Below are positions 20,245-31,741 of a stretch of 64,000 nt of DNA, piece after piece. Positions within the stretch are counted from its first letter, which is position 1. The number at the start of each line of letters is the position of its first letter. The DNA is from Caulobacter sp. NIBR2454. Lineage in GTDB: Bacteria > Pseudomonadota > Alphaproteobacteria > Caulobacterales > Caulobacteraceae. The translations under genes were made by a program, and so were the position numbers. Location: the NCBI RefSeq assembly GCF_027474405.1, contig NZ_CP114871.1, positions 1,993,001 through 2,057,000 on the forward strand, given 5' to 3'. The notes beneath the pieces were generated by a model, which saw nothing but the letters and a program-made list of their open reading frames with translations, was not told the DNA's origin and searched no databases.

Positions 20245-21681
20245 CTAGCCCCCAAAACCAGCGGCTGCGGCCTTGGCCACAGGGTCGAGCCAGGCCAGGG
20301 CGATCAGAACGACCGGGAAAGCGAACAGCGCCATGGCGAACGCGATCAGGCGCGCGCCGGCCTCCGGCTTGTCCGTCGCGCCGACGGTGGCGTCGAACCA
20401 CATCGCCTTGATAAGGCGCAGGTAATAGAATGCGGCGACGACCGAGCCGACCAGACCCAGGACGGCGGCGGTCTGCATGACCACGTCGCCCGTACCGATG
20501 GCGGCTTTGAACACATAGAACTTGGCCCAGAAGCCGGACAGAGGCGGCAGGCCCAGGGCCGACAGCGAGAAGGCGGTGATCGCCAGGGCCAGGCCCGGAC
20601 GTTCCTTCACCAGGCCGGCCATGTCTTCGATCGTCTCCATCGGCTTGCCGCCGCGGTTCAGGGCCGACAGGCAGGCGAAGAAGCCCGTCACATCGACCAT
20701 GTAGAGGATCAGGAACATCAGCATGGACTGCATGCCCGCCTCGCCGCCGGCGGCCAGACCGAGGACGGCGTAACCGATATTGGCGATGGAGCTGTAGGCC
20801 CACAGGCGCTTCAGGTTCTTCTGCGCCAGGCCAGCGAAGGCGCCGACGAAGATCGATAGCAGGGCCACGATGACCAGGATCTGGCGCCACTGGGCTTCCG
20901 CCCCGCCAAAGGCCTCCTGCAGCACGCGAGCCAGCAAGACCATGGCGGCCAGCTTCGGCGCGGCGGCGAAGAAGCCGACGACGGGCGTAGGGGCGCCTTC
21001 ATACACGTCGGGCGTCCACATGTGGAACGGCGCGGCCGAGACCTTGAACGCCAGGCCGCAGATCAGGAACACCAAGCCGAACAGAACGCCGGTGTCGGCG
21101 CCGCTCGAAACCACGGCGGCGATGTCGGTGAACTTGGTTGAGCCGGCGAAGCCGTAGATCAGCGAGGCGCCGTAGAGCAGCAGGCCCGACGACAGGGCGC
21201 CGAGCACGAAGTACTTCAGGCCTGCTTCCGAACCCTTGGCGTCGTCACGACGGAAGGCCGCCAGGACGTACAGGGCAAGCGAGTGCAGCTCCACGCCCAC
21301 ATAAAGCGAGATCAGGTCGCCAGCCGAAGCCATGACGCCCATGCCGAGCGCGGTGAGCACGATCAGCACCGGGAACTCGAACTTGGCGTCGCCGCGCGCG
21401 CCGAGCCACTTGTCGCCCAGTGGGATGGCCAAGGCGCTGGCGATGTAGATCGCCACCTTGGCGAAGGCGGCCACGCCATCGGCGACGTAAGCGCCGTTGA
21501 ACGCCACGCCGTGCGGGCCCATGGCCGCGGCGGCGGCGGCGGCCAGAAGAGCGACGACGGCGGCGCCGGAGAAGATCGCGCTGGTGCGGCCCAGGAACGC
21601 GCCCCAGATCACCAGGACCAGGGCCGAGGCCGCCAGGATGACTTCCGGCAGGGCCAGAGAAAGTGCGGAGGAAAGGTTCAT
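20245..21681 (-). CDS. nuoN: NADH-quinone oxidoreductase subunit N
   Basis: NuoN is one of the three antiporter-like proton-pumping subunits in the membrane arm of complex I. The 478-residue protein is highly hydrophobic with about 14 membrane segments. It includes the conserved region KVSAAPFHMWTPDVYEGAPTP with the central Lys, and KNLKRLWAYSSIANIGY. It is the last nuo gene and is followed without a gap by birA. Confidence 0.97.
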   Translation of the reverse strand: MNLSSALSLALPEVILAASALVLVIWGAFLGRTSAIFSGAAVVALLAAAAAAAMGPHGVAFNGAYVADGVAAFAKVAIYIASALAIPLGDKWLGARGDAKFEFPVLIVLTALGMGVMASAGDLISLYVGVELHSLALYVLAAFRRDDAKGSEAGLKYFVLGALSSGLLLYGASLIYGFAGSTKFTDIAAVVSSGADTGVLFGLVFLICGLAFKVSAAPFHMWTPDVYEGAPTPVVGFFAAAPKLAAMVLLARVLQEAFGGAEAQWRQILVIVALLSIFVGAFAGLAQKNLKRLWAYSSIANIGYAVLGLAAGGEAGMQSMLMFLILYMVDVTGFFACLSALNRGGKPMETIEDMAGLVKERPGLALAITAFSLSALGLPPLSGFWAKFYVFKAAIGTGDVVMQTAAVLGLVGSVVAAFYYLRLIKAMWFDATVGATDKPEAGARLIAFAMALFAFPVVLIALAWLDPVAKAAAAGFGG

Positions 21682-21691
21682 CTTATGCCCC

Positions 21692-23176
21692 TCACCCGCC
21701 GATCGCGGCGCGGTAAGCGCTGACCAACGCGTTCACGGACGTGTCGGTGACGTTGAAAATCAGAGCCGGATAGACGCCCAGCACCAGGGTCGAGATGATC
21801 AGCGGCACGAAGACGACGACTTCGCGCCAGTTCACGTCGGTGATCGTCTTCAGCTCCGGATTGGTGATCTCGCCGAACATCACCCGGCGGTACAGCGTCA
21901 GCGCATAGACCGCCGACAGGATCACGCCGGTCGCTGCGACAAGCGCCGTCCAGGTCGAGGCCTGATAGACGCCGGTCATGGTCAGGATTTCGCCGACGAA
22001 GCCGGACGTGCCCGGCAAGCCGACATTGCCCATGGTGAACAGCAGGAAGATCGCCGCATAGACCGGCATCCGCTGGGTCAGGCCGCCGTAGAAGGCGATC
22101 TCGCGAGTGTGCATCCGGTCATAGACGACGCCGACGCAGAGGAAGAGCGCGCCGGAGATCACCCCGTGGCTGATCATCTGGTAGAGCGCGCCCTGCTCGC
22201 CCTGGGCGTTGCCGCTGAAGATACCCATGGTCACGAAGCCCATGTGGGCCACCGATGAATAGGCGATCAGCTTCTTGATGTCGGTCTGACGAAAGGCGAC
22301 CAGCGAGGTGTAGACGACGGCGATCGCCGACATGGCGAAGACCAGCGGAGTGAACATCTCGCTCGCGTTCGGAAACATCGGCAGGCTGAAGCGCATGAAG
22401 CCGTAGCCGCCCATCTTCAGCAGGATGCCGGCCAGGATGACCGAGCCCGCCGTCGGGGCCTCCACGTGTGCGTCCGGAAGCCAGGTGTGGACCGGCCACA
22501 TGGGCATCTTGACCGCGAAGCTGGCGAAGAAGGCCAGCCACAGCCAGGTCTGCAGCCAAGGTGCGAACTGATAGGTCATCAGCTCAGGGATCGACGACGT
22601 ACCTGCGATGCCGATCATGGCCAGGATCGCGGCCAGCATCAGGACCGAACCAAGCAGCGTGTAGAGGAAGAACTTGTAGGCCGCGTAGATGCGGCGCTTG
22701 CCGCCCCAGATGCCGATGATCAGGAACATCGGGACCAGGCCGCCTTCGAAGAACAGGTAGAAGAGCACCAGGTCCAGCGCGCAGAACACGCCGATGACCA
22801 GTGTCTCAAGCACCAGGAAGGCGATCAGGTACTCGACCACGCGTTTGTCGATCGATTTCCAGCTGGCCACGATGCACAGCGGCAGCAGGAACGCCGTCAG
22901 CAGGACGAACAGGACGGAAATGCCGTCCACGCCCATGCGGTAATGCAGGCCCGCGAACCACGCGATGTCTTCCACGAACTGGAAGCCCGGGTTCGAGGGG
23001 TCGAAGCGCAGGGTCACGATCAGCGACAGGGCGAAGGTCGCCAGGGTGGTCGCGAGCGCGATCCACTTGGCGGCTGTATCCGTCTTCTCGCCCGGCTTTC
23101 CGAGGAAGCGCAGGGCGAGGATGGCGGCGACGCCGATCAGCGGCGCGTAGGTCGTAAGGCTGAGAATGCCGGTCAT
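21692..23176 (-). CDS. nuoM: NADH-quinone oxidoreductase subunit M
   Basis: NuoM is the middle antiporter-like subunit of the complex I membrane arm. The 494-residue polytopic protein has the first-half channel region with [20 protein letters not shown] (catalytic Glu), [20 protein letters not shown] and [20 protein letters not shown]. It sits 13 bases after nuoL and 10 before nuoN. Confidence 0.97.
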   Translation of the reverse strand: MTGILSLTTYAPLIGVAAILALRFLGKPGEKTDTAAKWIALATTLATFALSLIVTLRFDPSNPGFQFVEDIAWFAGLHYRMGVDGISVLFVLLTAFLLPLCIVASWKSIDKRVVEYLIAFLVLETLVIGVFCALDLVLFYLFFEGGLVPMFLIIGIWGGKRRIYAAYKFFLYTLLGSVLMLAAILAMIGIAGTSSIPELMTYQFAPWLQTWLWLAFFASFAVKMPMWPVHTWLPDAHVEAPTAGSVILAGILLKMGGYGFMRFSLPMFPNASEMFTPLVFAMSAIAVVYTSLVAFRQTDIKKLIAYSSVAHMGFVTMGIFSGNAQGEQGALYQMISHGVISGALFLCVGVVYDRMHTREIAFYGGLTQRMPVYAAIFLLFTMGNVGLPGTSGFVGEILTMTGVYQASTWTALVAATGVILSAVYALTLYRRVMFGEITNPELKTITDVNWREVVVFVPLIISTLVLGVYPALIFNVTDTSVNALVSAYRAAIGG

Positions 23177-23189
23177 GATCGGTTCCTGC

Positions 23190-25277
23190 TCAGCGCGCCC
23201 AGGCCCAGAGGGCGTAGGTCAGCAGACCCGCCACCCCGAGCAGCATCACGAAGGCGTAGTGGTAGACATAGCCAGTCTGGATCTTTCCGGTCCGGCGGCC
23301 GACAGCGTAGGAGACGGCGGACACGCCGTCCGGACCCAGCCCATCGATGATCTTCTGGTCCCCGCCCTTCCAGAACAGGTCGCCCAGGAACTTGGCCGCG
23401 CGGACGAAGGTCGCCTGGTACAGTTCGTCGAAGAACCACTTGTTGTAGAAGAAGGTGTAGAGCGGCCCGCCGCGGGCGGCCAGGCGCGCGCCCAGCCCTT
23501 CCTTGAGCAGGTAGACATAGGCGGCGACTAGCAGGCCGCCCACCGACATCACCAGCGGCGACCACTTCACCCATGCGGGCGAATTGTGAGCGTCGTGCAG
23601 GACGTGGTTGTCGGGAGCGCTGTAGATCGCGCCGCGCCAGAACTCGGCCTCGTGGTGACCCACGAAGAAGTCGACGAAGACGAAGCCCGCGAAGATCGCG
23701 CCGATCGACAGGACCCCAAGCGGGATCAGCATGATCAGCGGGCTCTCGTGCGGCTTGTGGTCGTGACCATGGCCATGATGATCGTCGTGCTGGTGCGCAT
23801 CGGCGGCCAGCGGCTCGTCATGGGTCTCATGCTGAGCCGAGGTCGCGTGGTCGTCATGACCGTGCGCCGCGTGGGCATGGGTCTCGTCATGACCCCAGCG
23901 GCCGTGACCGTTGAAGGTGAAGAAGGCCAGGCGCCAGGAATAGAAGGCGGTCAGGCCGGCCACCAAAAGACCGATGACGCCGGCGAAGTTGGCGATCGGA
24001 TTGTGCTGGCCCGCGGCGAAGGCCGCCTCGATGATGGTGTCCTTCGAGTAGAAGCCGGCGAAGCCAAGATGAAGGTTCGGCAGGCCCAGGCCGGTGATTG
24101 CGATCGTGCCGATCGTCATGAAGGCGTACGTCCACTTCATGTACCCGGCCAAGTTGCCGTACCGGCGCATGTCCTGCTCGTGGTGCATGCCGTGGATCAC
24201 TGAACCGGCGCCCAGGAACAGCAGAGCCTTGAAGAAGGCGTGCGTGAACAGGTGGAACATCGCCGCCTCATAGGCGCCGACGCCGGCCGCGAAGAACATG
24301 TAGCCGAGCTGCGAGCAGGTCGAATAGGCGATGACCCGCTTGATGTCGTTCTGCGTCAGGCCGACCGTCGCGGCGAACAGCGCGGTGACCGCACCGATCA
24401 GGGCGACGATGTTCTTGGCCACCGGCGCGTACTCGAACATCGGCGACAGCAGGCACAACATGTAGACGCCGGCCGTCACCATGGTGGCCGCGTGGATCAG
24501 GGCCGACACCGGGGTCGGGCCTTCCATGGCGTCAGGCAACCAGGTGTGCAGGAAGAACTGCGCCGACTTGCCCATGGCGCCGATGAACAGCAGGAAGCAG
24601 GCGATATCCATCAGCGGGAAGGTGTGGCCCGCGAACTCCCAGGTGCGACCGGCGTTGGCCGCCACCTGCGGGAATATCTCGGCGAACTGGATCGTGCCGA
24701 ACGCCCAGAAGACGGTCATGATGCCGAGCGCGAAGCCGAAGTCGCCCACGCGGTTGACCACGAAGGCCTTGATGGCGGCGGCGCTGGCCGTGGGCTTCTT
24801 GTACCAGAAGCCGATCAGCAGATAGGACGCCAGGCCCACCCCTTCCCAGCCGAAGAACAGCTGCATGAAGTCGGCGGCGGTGACCAGCGACAGCATGGCG
24901 AAGGTGAACAGCGACAGGTAGGCGAAGAAGCGCGGCTTGCTGTCATCCTCGGCCATGTACCCCCACGAATAGAGGTGCACGAGGGCCGAGACGGTCGTGA
25001 CCACGATCAGCATCACCGCCGACAAGGCGTCGATGCGGATCGACCAGGCCGACTGGAAGTCACCGATGTTGATGAAGGGCAGCAGGGAGACCGTGAACGG
25101 CTCCATGTGGCCCCACGTCCATTGGCTAAACGTGTACCAGGACAGGCCGCAGGCCAGGAACAGCAGGCCGGTGGTGACCGCCTGCGAGGCGACATCGCCG
25201 ATGCGGCGGCCAAACAGGCCCGCGATCAGCGCGCCCAGCAGCGGGGCGAAGAGGAGAACGGTGACGAGCGTTTGCAC
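23190..25277 (-). CDS. nuoL: NADH-quinone oxidoreductase subunit L (with His-rich loop)
   Basis: NuoL is the distal antiporter-like subunit with the long lateral helix that spans the membrane arm. The 695-residue protein includes [47 protein letters not shown] and [19 protein letters not shown]. Between the pumping core and the lateral-helix region (about residues 455-510) is a low-complexity loop with 17 histidines in 55 residues plus many Asp and Glu. Such a loop could bind divalent metal, but this is an inference from composition. Confidence 0.96.
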   Translation of the reverse strand: MQTLVTVLLFAPLLGALIAGLFGRRIGDVASQAVTTGLLFLACGLSWYTFSQWTWGHMEPFTVSLLPFINIGDFQSAWSIRIDALSAVMLIVVTTVSALVHLYSWGYMAEDDSKPRFFAYLSLFTFAMLSLVTAADFMQLFFGWEGVGLASYLLIGFWYKKPTASAAAIKAFVVNRVGDFGFALGIMTVFWAFGTIQFAEIFPQVAANAGRTWEFAGHTFPLMDIACFLLFIGAMGKSAQFFLHTWLPDAMEGPTPVSALIHAATMVTAGVYMLCLLSPMFEYAPVAKNIVALIGAVTALFAATVGLTQNDIKRVIAYSTCSQLGYMFFAAGVGAYEAAMFHLFTHAFFKALLFLGAGSVIHGMHHEQDMRRYGNLAGYMKWTYAFMTIGTIAITGLGLPNLHLGFAGFYSKDTIIEAAFAAGQHNPIANFAGVIGLLVAGLTAFYSWRLAFFTFNGHGRWGHDETHAHAAHGHDDHATSAQHETHDEPLAADAHQHDDHHGHGHDHKPHESPLIMLIPLGVLSIGAIFAGFVFVDFFVGHHEAEFWRGAIYSAPDNHVLHDAHNSPAWVKWSPLVMSVGGLLVAAYVYLLKEGLGARLAARGGPLYTFFYNKWFFDELYQATFVRAAKFLGDLFWKGGDQKIIDGLGPDGVSAVSYAVGRRTGKIQTGYVYHYAFVMLLGVAGLLTYALWAWAR

Positions 25278-25279
25278 GA

Positions 25280-25585
25280 TCAGCCCTTCATCATGGACGC
25301 GTCGTCCACGGCGATGTTGCCGCGGTTACGGAAGAAGGTGACGAGAATGGCCAGGCCGACGGCGGCTTCGGCCGCGGCGACGGTCAGCACGAACAGGGCG
25401 AAGATCTGCCCCGTCACGTCGTGCAGGAAGGCCGAGAACGACACCAGGTTGATGTTCACCGCCAGCAGGATCAGCTCGATCGACATCAGGATGACGATGA
25501 TGTTCTTGCGGTTCACGAAGATGCCGAAGACCCCGATCGTGAACAGGATCGCGGCGACCGTCAGGTAGTGCGGCAGGCCGATCAT
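25280..25585 (-). CDS. nuoK: NADH-quinone oxidoreductase subunit K
   Basis: NuoK is a small three-helix subunit at the base of the membrane arm with two conserved membrane Glu residues. The 101-residue protein shows [22 protein letters not shown] (first Glu) and [24 protein letters not shown] (second Glu). It overlaps the nuoJ stop by four bases, indicating coupled translation. Confidence 0.97.
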   Translation of the reverse strand: MIGLPHYLTVAAILFTIGVFGIFVNRKNIIVILMSIELILLAVNINLVSFSAFLHDVTGQIFALFVLTVAAAEAAVGLAILVTFFRNRGNIAVDDASMMKG

Positions 25586-26214
25586 TCGGAAAGCCCCTCT
25601 TGGTCCAGGGCCGAGCCCGACTTGATCTGGACGATGCGCATGCCGGTCTTTTCGTTACGGGCGACCTGGGCGGCGATGTCCTGGCGCTTGACGCCCGGCT
25701 TGTGGCGCAGGGTCAGGACGATGGCCCCGATCATGGCGACCAACAGGACCAGCCCGGCGGCTTGGAAGAAGTAGACATAGTCGGTGTAAAGCACCCGACC
25801 GATCGTCTCGGTGTTGCTCATGGAGTCGGTGAAGGCCTGGGGTGTGGCGTTCTTAGCCGCCGCGCCGTTGGTGGCCACCGACACGGCGACCATGATCATC
25901 TCGATCGTCAGGATGCCGGCGATCAGCGCGCCGATCGGCAGGTACTGCGCGAATCCCTGTCGCAGGGCCGCGAAGTCCACGTCGAGCATCATCACGACGA
26001 AGAGGAACAGCACCGCCACCGCGCCGACGTAGACGACGATGAGCAGCATCGCCAGGAACTCGGCTCCCAGTAGAACAAACAGTCCCGCCGCCGAGAAGAA
26101 GGCGGTGATCAGGAACAGCACGGAGTGGACGGGATTCTTCGCCGACACGACCAACAAGGCCGCGCCGACGGTGACCGTCGCCAACAGGTAGAATGCGATC
26201 GCCTGTAAGGCCAT
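25582..26214 (-). CDS. nuoJ: NADH-quinone oxidoreductase subunit J
   Basis: NuoJ is a membrane-arm subunit with five helices whose third helix rotates during the coupling cycle. The 210-residue protein shows [38 protein letters not shown], the conserved core of the family. A polar C-terminal tail follows (about residues 175-210). An 80-base gap separates it from nuoI upstream, the longest gap inside the operon apart from the small ORFs. Confidence 0.96.
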   Translation of the reverse strand: MALQAIAFYLLATVTVGAALLVVSAKNPVHSVLFLITAFFSAAGLFVLLGAEFLAMLLIVVYVGAVAVLFLFVVMMLDVDFAALRQGFAQYLPIGALIAGILTIEMIMVAVSVATNGAAAKNATPQAFTDSMSNTETIGRVLYTDYVYFFQAAGLVLLVAMIGAIVLTLRHKPGVKRQDIAAQVARNEKTGMRIVQIKSGSALDQEGLSE

Positions 26215-26295
26215 AGGCCCCAGTGCTCCCCTTTAATTCCAAACAAATCGGCTTAGCGGGATGTCCCGAAAGGCCGTGCGGAATCGCGCCCGTTC

Positions 26296-26787
26296 TTATC
26301 GGTAGGGCGCGTCCAGTTCCAGATTCTTCGCGATCAGCCGCTCCCAACGGTCGCCGTTGTCGAGCAGCTTTTCCTTGTCGTAGTAGAGTTCTTCCCTCGT
26401 CTCGACGGCGAACTCGATGTTCGGCCCCTCGACGATGGCGTCCACCGGGCAGGCCTCCTGGCACAGGCCGCAGTAGATGCACTTGACCATGTCGATGTCA
26501 TAGCGGGTCGTGCGGCGGCTGCCGTCGGCGCGCGGTTCGGCTTCGATGGTGATGGCCTGAGCCGGGCAGATGGCTTCGCAAAGCTTGCAGGCGATGCAGC
26601 GCTCTTCGCCGCTCGGATAGCGGCGCAGGGCGTGCTCGCCGCGGAAGCGAGGCGACTGCGGGTTGCGCTCGTTGGGATAGAGCACGGTCTTCTTGGGCGC
26701 CATCATGTACCTCATGGCGAGGCCGAAGGCCCCCCAGAAGTCCAGAAGCGCAGCGCCCTTCAGGGCTTGTCCGACACGTTGCATCAT
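26296..26787 (-). CDS. nuoI: NADH-quinone oxidoreductase subunit I
   Basis: NuoI carries the two [4Fe-4S] clusters N6a and N6b in the peripheral arm of complex I. The 163-residue protein has the two ferredoxin motifs [16 protein letters not shown] and [16 protein letters not shown], plus [21 protein letters not shown] upstream. It follows the lipoprotein-like ORF after seven bases and precedes nuoJ. Confidence 0.97.
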   Translation of the reverse strand: MMQRVGQALKGAALLDFWGAFGLAMRYMMAPKKTVLYPNERNPQSPRFRGEHALRRYPSGEERCIACKLCEAICPAQAITIEAEPRADGSRRTTRYDIDMVKCIYCGLCQEACPVDAIVEGPNIEFAVETREELYYDKEKLLDNGDRWERLIAKNLELDAPYR

Positions 26788-26794
26788 GGGCGGC

Positions 26795-27022
26795 TCACTT
26801 ACGCTTCTGAATGTCGCAATAGTAGTTCGAAAGCATGTTCGGGCTCCCGCCCTCTTCCTTCGGCTTCAAGGTCCCACCGAGCGCGGCGCACTTGTCGCCC
26901 TCCTCTTTCAGCCGGTCATAGCTGATCAGTCCCCGGCCAAGGCCGTAGGAGCTGGCCGGCGCCTGGCTCGTCGCACAGGCGGCGCAGAGCAGGGCCAGAG
27001 GAAGGGCGAGCGCGGTGCGCAT
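26795..27022 (-). CDS. Small lipoprotein-like protein inside the nuo operon
   Basis: This 75-residue ORF lies between nuoH and nuoI. Its ATG overlaps the nuoH stop by one base (TGATG), so it is translationally coupled. It begins with an export signal ending in a lipobox-like LLCAAC (Cys16). The mature part is polar, with two further cysteines (KCAALGG and [10 protein letters not shown]). I do not recognise a family. Position suggests a complex I assembly or accessory factor, but the signal implies periplasmic location. Confidence 0.8.
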   Translation of the reverse strand: MRTALALPLALLCAACATSQAPASSYGLGRGLISYDRLKEEGDKCAALGGTLKPKEEGGSPNMLSNYYCDIQKRK

Positions 27023-28086
27023 CACTGGGGACCGAACACGCGCCAGGCCGCGACCGCGATGACGGCGGCGAGCGAGGTCGGCAGGAACACCTTCCAGCCC
27101 AGGCGCATCAGCTGATCGTAGCGATAGCGGGGGACGATCGCCTTCACCATGCCGAACATGAAGAACCAGAAGCAGGTCTTGGCGAAGAAGAAGGCAAAGC
27201 CAATGAAGCTGACGACCGTGGACGGCCAGCTTTCCATGAACGTCGTAGGGAACGGCGCCTGCCAGCCCCCGAAGAACAGGATGCTGATCATGGCGCACAT
27301 CAGGACGATGTTGGCGTACTCGCCCAGCATGAACAGCAGGTACGGGGTGGAGCTGTATTCCACCTGATAGCCGGCCACGAGTTCGGATTCCGCTTCCGGA
27401 AGGTCGAACGGCGGGCGGTTGGTTTCAGCCAGGGCCGAGATGAAGAACATGATCATCATCGGGAACATGACGACGATCATCGGCAAGTTCTTCAGGCCGC
27501 CGCCGAACACGTACCAGTTCCAGAACCAGCCGGCCTGGGACTCGACAATCTTCTGCAGGTTCATGGTGCCGGCGAACAGCAGCACGGTAATGATGATGAA
27601 GCCGATGGAGACTTCATAGGACACCATCTGGGCCGCCGAACGCAGCGAGCCGAGGAACGGGTACTTCGAGTTCGAAGCCCACCCGCCCATGATGATGCCG
27701 TAGACGCCCAGCGAGCTCATCGCCAACAGGTAGAGGATGCCGACGTTCAGGTCGGCGATCACCCAGCCCGGCGCCAGCGGCACGACCGCCCAGCCGATCA
27801 GGGCCAGGACCACGGTGATGACCGGGGCCAACAGGAAGACGACCTTGTCGGCGCCGCCCGGGATGACGATTTCCTTCAGCACGAACTTCAGCAAATCCGC
27901 GAACGACTGCAGCAGGCCGAAGGGGCCCACCACGTTCGGGCCTTTGCGCATCTGCACGCCAGCCCAGATCTTGCGGTCGGCCAGCAGCAGGAACGCGATC
28001 GAGAGCAGCAGCCACACCGTCACGGCCAGGATCTGACCGAGGGTGATGAGCGCCCAACCGCCGGGAGTGGTCCAGAAGTTCGTCAC
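27022..28086 (-). CDS. nuoH: NADH-quinone oxidoreductase subunit H
   Basis: NuoH anchors the peripheral arm and helps form the quinone chamber. The 354-residue protein has about eight membrane helices. It includes [20 protein letters not shown], the acidic matrix-side loop [27 protein letters not shown], and [17 protein letters not shown] near the C-terminus, all diagnostic of the subunit. It follows nuoG by three bases. Confidence 0.97.
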   Translation of the reverse strand: MTNFWTTPGGWALITLGQILAVTVWLLLSIAFLLLADRKIWAGVQMRKGPNVVGPFGLLQSFADLLKFVLKEIVIPGGADKVVFLLAPVITVVLALIGWAVVPLAPGWVIADLNVGILYLLAMSSLGVYGIIMGGWASNSKYPFLGSLRSAAQMVSYEVSIGFIIITVLLFAGTMNLQKIVESQAGWFWNWYVFGGGLKNLPMIVVMFPMMIMFFISALAETNRPPFDLPEAESELVAGYQVEYSSTPYLLFMLGEYANIVLMCAMISILFFGGWQAPFPTTFMESWPSTVVSFIGFAFFFAKTCFWFFMFGMVKAIVPRYRYDQLMRLGWKVFLPTSLAAVIAVAAWRVFGPQ

Positions 28087-28089
28087 GCT

Positions 28090-30150
28090 CTACTCCGCGG
28101 CGATCTTGGCGGCGCCGGACGCCACGGCCGCACACTCGGCCATGGTCACGCTGGCGCGCGCGATGGGGTTGGTCAGGTGGAAGTTCGGCAGGGTCGTCTT
28201 CAGCGAGACGTCGCCCGCGTCGCCGTCCGAGCCGAGGCTCGACACGTCGAAGCTGGTGGCGATCGAACCCGGCGCGAAGTCGATCTGGCCGAAGGTCGGA
28301 TGATCGGCGAACAGCTTGGCGCGCAGCTGGTCCAGGCTGTCATAGGGCAGCTTCTGACCCAGGCGCTCCGACAGGGCGCGCAGGATCGACCAGTCTTCAC
28401 GGGCGTCGCCCTTCGGGAACACCGCGCGGCGGCCCATCTGAACCCGGCCCTCGGTGTTGACGTAGAGGCCGTCCTTCTCGGTGTAGGCCGCGCCCGGCAG
28501 GATGACGTCAGCGCCATGGGCGCCGGCGTCGCCGTGCGTGCCAAGATAGATCTTGAACGCGCCCGAGGCGGAGGTCTCGCACTCATCAGCGCCCAGCAGG
28601 AACAGCACATCGACCGCGCCCGGCTTCAGCATCTCGCCGGTCGACAGACCCCCCTCGGCCGGAATGAAGCCCATGTCCAGGCCGCCCACGCGGGCGGCGG
28701 CGGTGTGCAGCACGTTCCAGCCGTTCCAGCCGTCACGCACGACCTTGAAGGTCTTGGCCACGCCAGCCAGGGCCTTCAGCGCCGAAGCGCCGTGACCGCC
28801 GGTCAGGGCGCCCTGCCCCACGATGATCGCGGGACGCTCGGCGTTCTTCAGGGCGGTGACGAAATCGGACTTCGACTTGGCCAGACCGGTCAGGGTCTTT
28901 GTGCCCGCGCCCAGGTAGTCGTAGGCGTAGGTCAGGTCGCCCTGCTCGCCGATCACACCAACGCGAACCTTGCCGGCGATCCAGCGCTTGCGCAGGCGCT
29001 GGTTCAGCACCGGCGCCTCGATGCGCGGATTGGCGCCGACGATCAGGACGACATCCGCGTCCTCGATCCCGGCCAGGGTGGAGTTGAACAGCCAGCTTTC
29101 GCGCGGGCCCTGGCCCAGGGCCGTCCCGTCTTGGCGGCTGTCGGTGTTCTTGACGCCCAGGGCGCGGAACAGGTCCAGCGTCGCCTTCATGGACTCGGCG
29201 TCCTGCAGGTCGCCGGCGATGACGCCGATGCGCTCCGGCGCGGTCGCCTGCAGCTTGGCGGCCACAGTGGCGAAGGCCTCGGCCCAGGTCGCCGGCGCCA
29301 GCTTGCCGTTGGTGCGGACGTATGGGCGGTCCAGACGCTGACGCAGCAGCCCGTCGCAGGCGTAGCGCGTCTTGTCGCTGATCCACTCTTCGTTGACGTC
29401 GTCATTGGTGCGCGGCAGCACGCGCATCACGGCGGTCCCGCGGCTGTCGATGCGGATCGACGAGCCGACGGCGTCCATGACATCCACGCTCTCGGTCTTC
29501 TTCAACTCCCAAGGCCGGGCCTCGAAGGCGTAGGGCTTGGAGGTGAGCGCGCCGACCGGGCACAGGTCGATGACGTTGGCCGACAGCTCTGAGGTCACCG
29601 ACGAGTTCAGATAGGTCGTGATTTCAACGTCTTCGCCACGCGAGATAAGACCGATCTCGGGCGAGCCCGCGACCTCCGTCACAAAACGCACGCAACGGGT
29701 GCATTGGATGCAGCGGGTCATGATCGTCTTGATCAGGGGACCCATGTACTTCTCTTCGACGGCCCGCTTGTTCTCTTCATAGCGGCTGTCGTCGCGGCCA
29801 TAGCCCATGGCTTGGTCCTGCAGGTCGCACTCGCCGCCCTGGTCGCAGATCGGGCAATCCAGCGGGTGGTTGATGAGCAGGAACTCCATCACCCCTTCGC
29901 GGGCCTTCTTGACCATCGGAGTCTTGGTGAAGATCTCCTGGCCCTCAGCGGCCGGCAGCGCGCACGAAGCCTGCGGCTTGGGCGGTCCAGGCTTTACTTC
30001 GACGAGGCACATCCGGCAGTTGCCGGCGATGGAGAGGCGCTCGTGGTAGCAGAAGCGCGGGATTTCCTCCCCCGCCAGTTCCGCCACTTGCAGAACCGTC
30101 ATGCCGGGTTCGAACTCGACCTCGGCGCCATTGACCTTAGCGATAGGCAT
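28090..30150 (-). CDS. nuoG: NADH-quinone oxidoreductase subunit G
   Basis: NuoG is the large iron-sulfur subunit of the peripheral arm. The 686-residue protein has an N-terminal [2Fe-2S] ferredoxin domain (CYHERLSIAGNCRMC), the His-ligand and [4Fe-4S] region (CPICDQGGECDLQD, CIQCTRC), and a long molybdopterin-oxidoreductase-like C-terminal domain that no longer carries the cofactor in complex I. It lies four bases after nuoF. Confidence 0.97.
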   Translation of the reverse strand: MPIAKVNGAEVEFEPGMTVLQVAELAGEEIPRFCYHERLSIAGNCRMCLVEVKPGPPKPQASCALPAAEGQEIFTKTPMVKKAREGVMEFLLINHPLDCPICDQGGECDLQDQAMGYGRDDSRYEENKRAVEEKYMGPLIKTIMTRCIQCTRCVRFVTEVAGSPEIGLISRGEDVEITTYLNSSVTSELSANVIDLCPVGALTSKPYAFEARPWELKKTESVDVMDAVGSSIRIDSRGTAVMRVLPRTNDDVNEEWISDKTRYACDGLLRQRLDRPYVRTNGKLAPATWAEAFATVAAKLQATAPERIGVIAGDLQDAESMKATLDLFRALGVKNTDSRQDGTALGQGPRESWLFNSTLAGIEDADVVLIVGANPRIEAPVLNQRLRKRWIAGKVRVGVIGEQGDLTYAYDYLGAGTKTLTGLAKSKSDFVTALKNAERPAIIVGQGALTGGHGASALKALAGVAKTFKVVRDGWNGWNVLHTAAARVGGLDMGFIPAEGGLSTGEMLKPGAVDVLFLLGADECETSASGAFKIYLGTHGDAGAHGADVILPGAAYTEKDGLYVNTEGRVQMGRRAVFPKGDAREDWSILRALSERLGQKLPYDSLDQLRAKLFADHPTFGQIDFAPGSIATSFDVSSLGSDGDAGDVSLKTTLPNFHLTNPIARASVTMAECAAVASGAAKIAAE

Positions 30151-30154
30151 GCCG

Positions 30155-31474
30155 TTACTCCGCCGCGATCAGCGTGGCGCCCTGCACGTGCGGGCGGCCG
30201 GCGCGATAAGAGGTGATGCGTTCCTCGACTTCGTGACGGAAGTGACGGAACAGGCCCTGGATCGGCCACGCGGCGGCGTCGCCCAGAGCGCAGATGGTAT
30301 GGCCTTCGACCTGGGTGGTGACGTCCAGGAGCGTGTCGATCTCCTTCATGTCAGCCTCGCCCGTGGCCATGCGTTCCATGACCCGCCACATCCAGCCGGT
30401 GCCCTCACGGCACGGCGTGCACTGGCCGCAGCTCTCGTGCTTGTAGAAGTAGCTCAGGCGCGCGATGGCGCGGACCAGGTCGGTGGACTTGTCCATGACG
30501 ATGACCGCCGCGGTGCCCAGGCCCGACTTCAGCTCGCGCAGGGCGTCGAAATCCATCGGCAGGTCTTCGCACTGCTCGGCGGGGATCATCGGAACCGACG
30601 AGCCGCCCGGGATGACAGCCTTCAGGTTGCCCCAGCCGCCGCGGATGCCGCCGCAGTGATCTTCCATCAGCTGACGGAACGGGATGCTCATGGCTTCTTC
30701 GACGTTGCACGGCAGGTTCACGTGACCCGAAACGCAGAACAGCTTGGTGCCCGCGTTGTTGGGACGGCCGAAGCTTGAGAACCAGCCCGCGCCACGGCGC
30801 AGGATCGTGCCCGCCACCGCGATGCTCTCGACGTTGTTCACGGTCGTGGGCATGCCATAGAGGCCGGCGCCCGCCGGGAACGGCGGTTTCAGGCGCGGCT
30901 GGCCCTTCTTGCCTTCCAGGCTTTCCAGCAGGGCGGTTTCTTCGCCGCAGATATACGCGCCGGCGCCGTGGTGGACGTAGATGTCGAAGTCCCAGCCGTG
31001 GACGTTGTTCTTGCCGACCAGCTTGGCCTCGTAGGCCTGCTTGATCGCCGCCTCCAGGCGCTCGCGCTCGAACACGTACTCGCCGCGGATGTAGATGTAG
31101 CAGGCGTGAGCCTGCATCGCGTAGCTGGCGATCAGGCAGCCTTCGATCAGGAGATGCGGGTCATGCCGCATGATCTCCCGGTCCTTGCAGGTGCCCGGCT
31201 CGGACTCGTCGGCGTTGACGACCAGATAGTGCGGACGGCCTTCCTTCAGCTCTTTCGGCATGAAGGACCACTTCAGGCCGGTGGAGAAACCGGCGCCGCC
31301 GCGACCGCGGAGGCCCGAGGCCTTCATGTTGTCGATGATCCAGTCGCGGCCGGCGTCCAGGATGTCCTTGACGCCGTTCCAGCAGCCGCGCGTCTTCGCG
31401 CCCTCAAGACCCCAGTCATGCAGGCCGTAGAGGTTGGTGAAGATGCGGTCCTTGTCTTCGAGGATACCGACCAT
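30155..31474 (-). CDS. nuoF: NADH-quinone oxidoreductase subunit F
   Basis: NuoF binds NADH and FMN and holds cluster N3. The 439-residue protein shows the FMN/NADH loop [20 protein letters not shown], the region [21 protein letters not shown], and the cluster motif [17 protein letters not shown]. It is preceded by two small membrane ORFs that separate it from nuoE, which is unusual compared with the tight nuoE-nuoF pair of many bacteria. Confidence 0.97.
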   Translation of the reverse strand: MVGILEDKDRIFTNLYGLHDWGLEGAKTRGCWNGVKDILDAGRDWIIDNMKASGLRGRGGAGFSTGLKWSFMPKELKEGRPHYLVVNADESEPGTCKDREIMRHDPHLLIEGCLIASYAMQAHACYIYIRGEYVFERERLEAAIKQAYEAKLVGKNNVHGWDFDIYVHHGAGAYICGEETALLESLEGKKGQPRLKPPFPAGAGLYGMPTTVNNVESIAVAGTILRRGAGWFSSFGRPNNAGTKLFCVSGHVNLPCNVEEAMSIPFRQLMEDHCGGIRGGWGNLKAVIPGGSSVPMIPAEQCEDLPMDFDALRELKSGLGTAAVIVMDKSTDLVRAIARLSYFYKHESCGQCTPCREGTGWMWRVMERMATGEADMKEIDTLLDVTTQVEGHTICALGDAAAWPIQGLFRHFRHEVEERITSYRAGRPHVQGATLIAAE

Positions 31475-31477
31475 GTC

Positions 31478-31741
31478 TCAGCTTTGCGGAAAGGGGTTCG
31501 ATCGGACGAAACGCGCCCGGCGAACCACGACGGAAATAAACAGGATCCAGCCCAGGGCGACCACGCCCACGCCGGCGAAACCGAGAAGAGAGCGAGCCCC
31601 CTCCCCGCGATAGGTCGCCCACATCAGCATCAGGACGCCGAAGAGGCTGGCGATAAGACCAAAGGTCCGCTCGCGCTTGCCCAGGTTGCGAAGCGTGTCC
31701 ACATACGCGCTCTGGCGCTTGACGAGATCGGCGTCGCTCAC
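31478..31741 (-). CDS. Small two-helix membrane protein between nuoE and nuoF
   Basis: From a GTG at 31741 (ribosome-binding site GGGAGG) this ORF encodes 87 residues with an N-terminal polar helix and two hydrophobic segments (about residues 28-43 and 52-72). A basic stretch VVRRARFVR ends the second. The GTGA overlaps the stop of the preceding small ORF by four bases, and nuoF starts three bases after its stop, so it is locked into the operon. No family recognised. A role in complex I assembly or stability is only positional inference. Confidence 0.78.
   Translation of the reverse strand: MSDADLVKRQSAYVDTLRNLGKRERTFGLIASLFGVLMLMWATYRGEGARSLLGFAGVGVVALGWILFISVVVRRARFVRSNPFPQS

Noticed and set aside
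28177..29592. 471-codon plus-strand open frame
   Set aside because: Antisense shadow of nuoG, without motifs.
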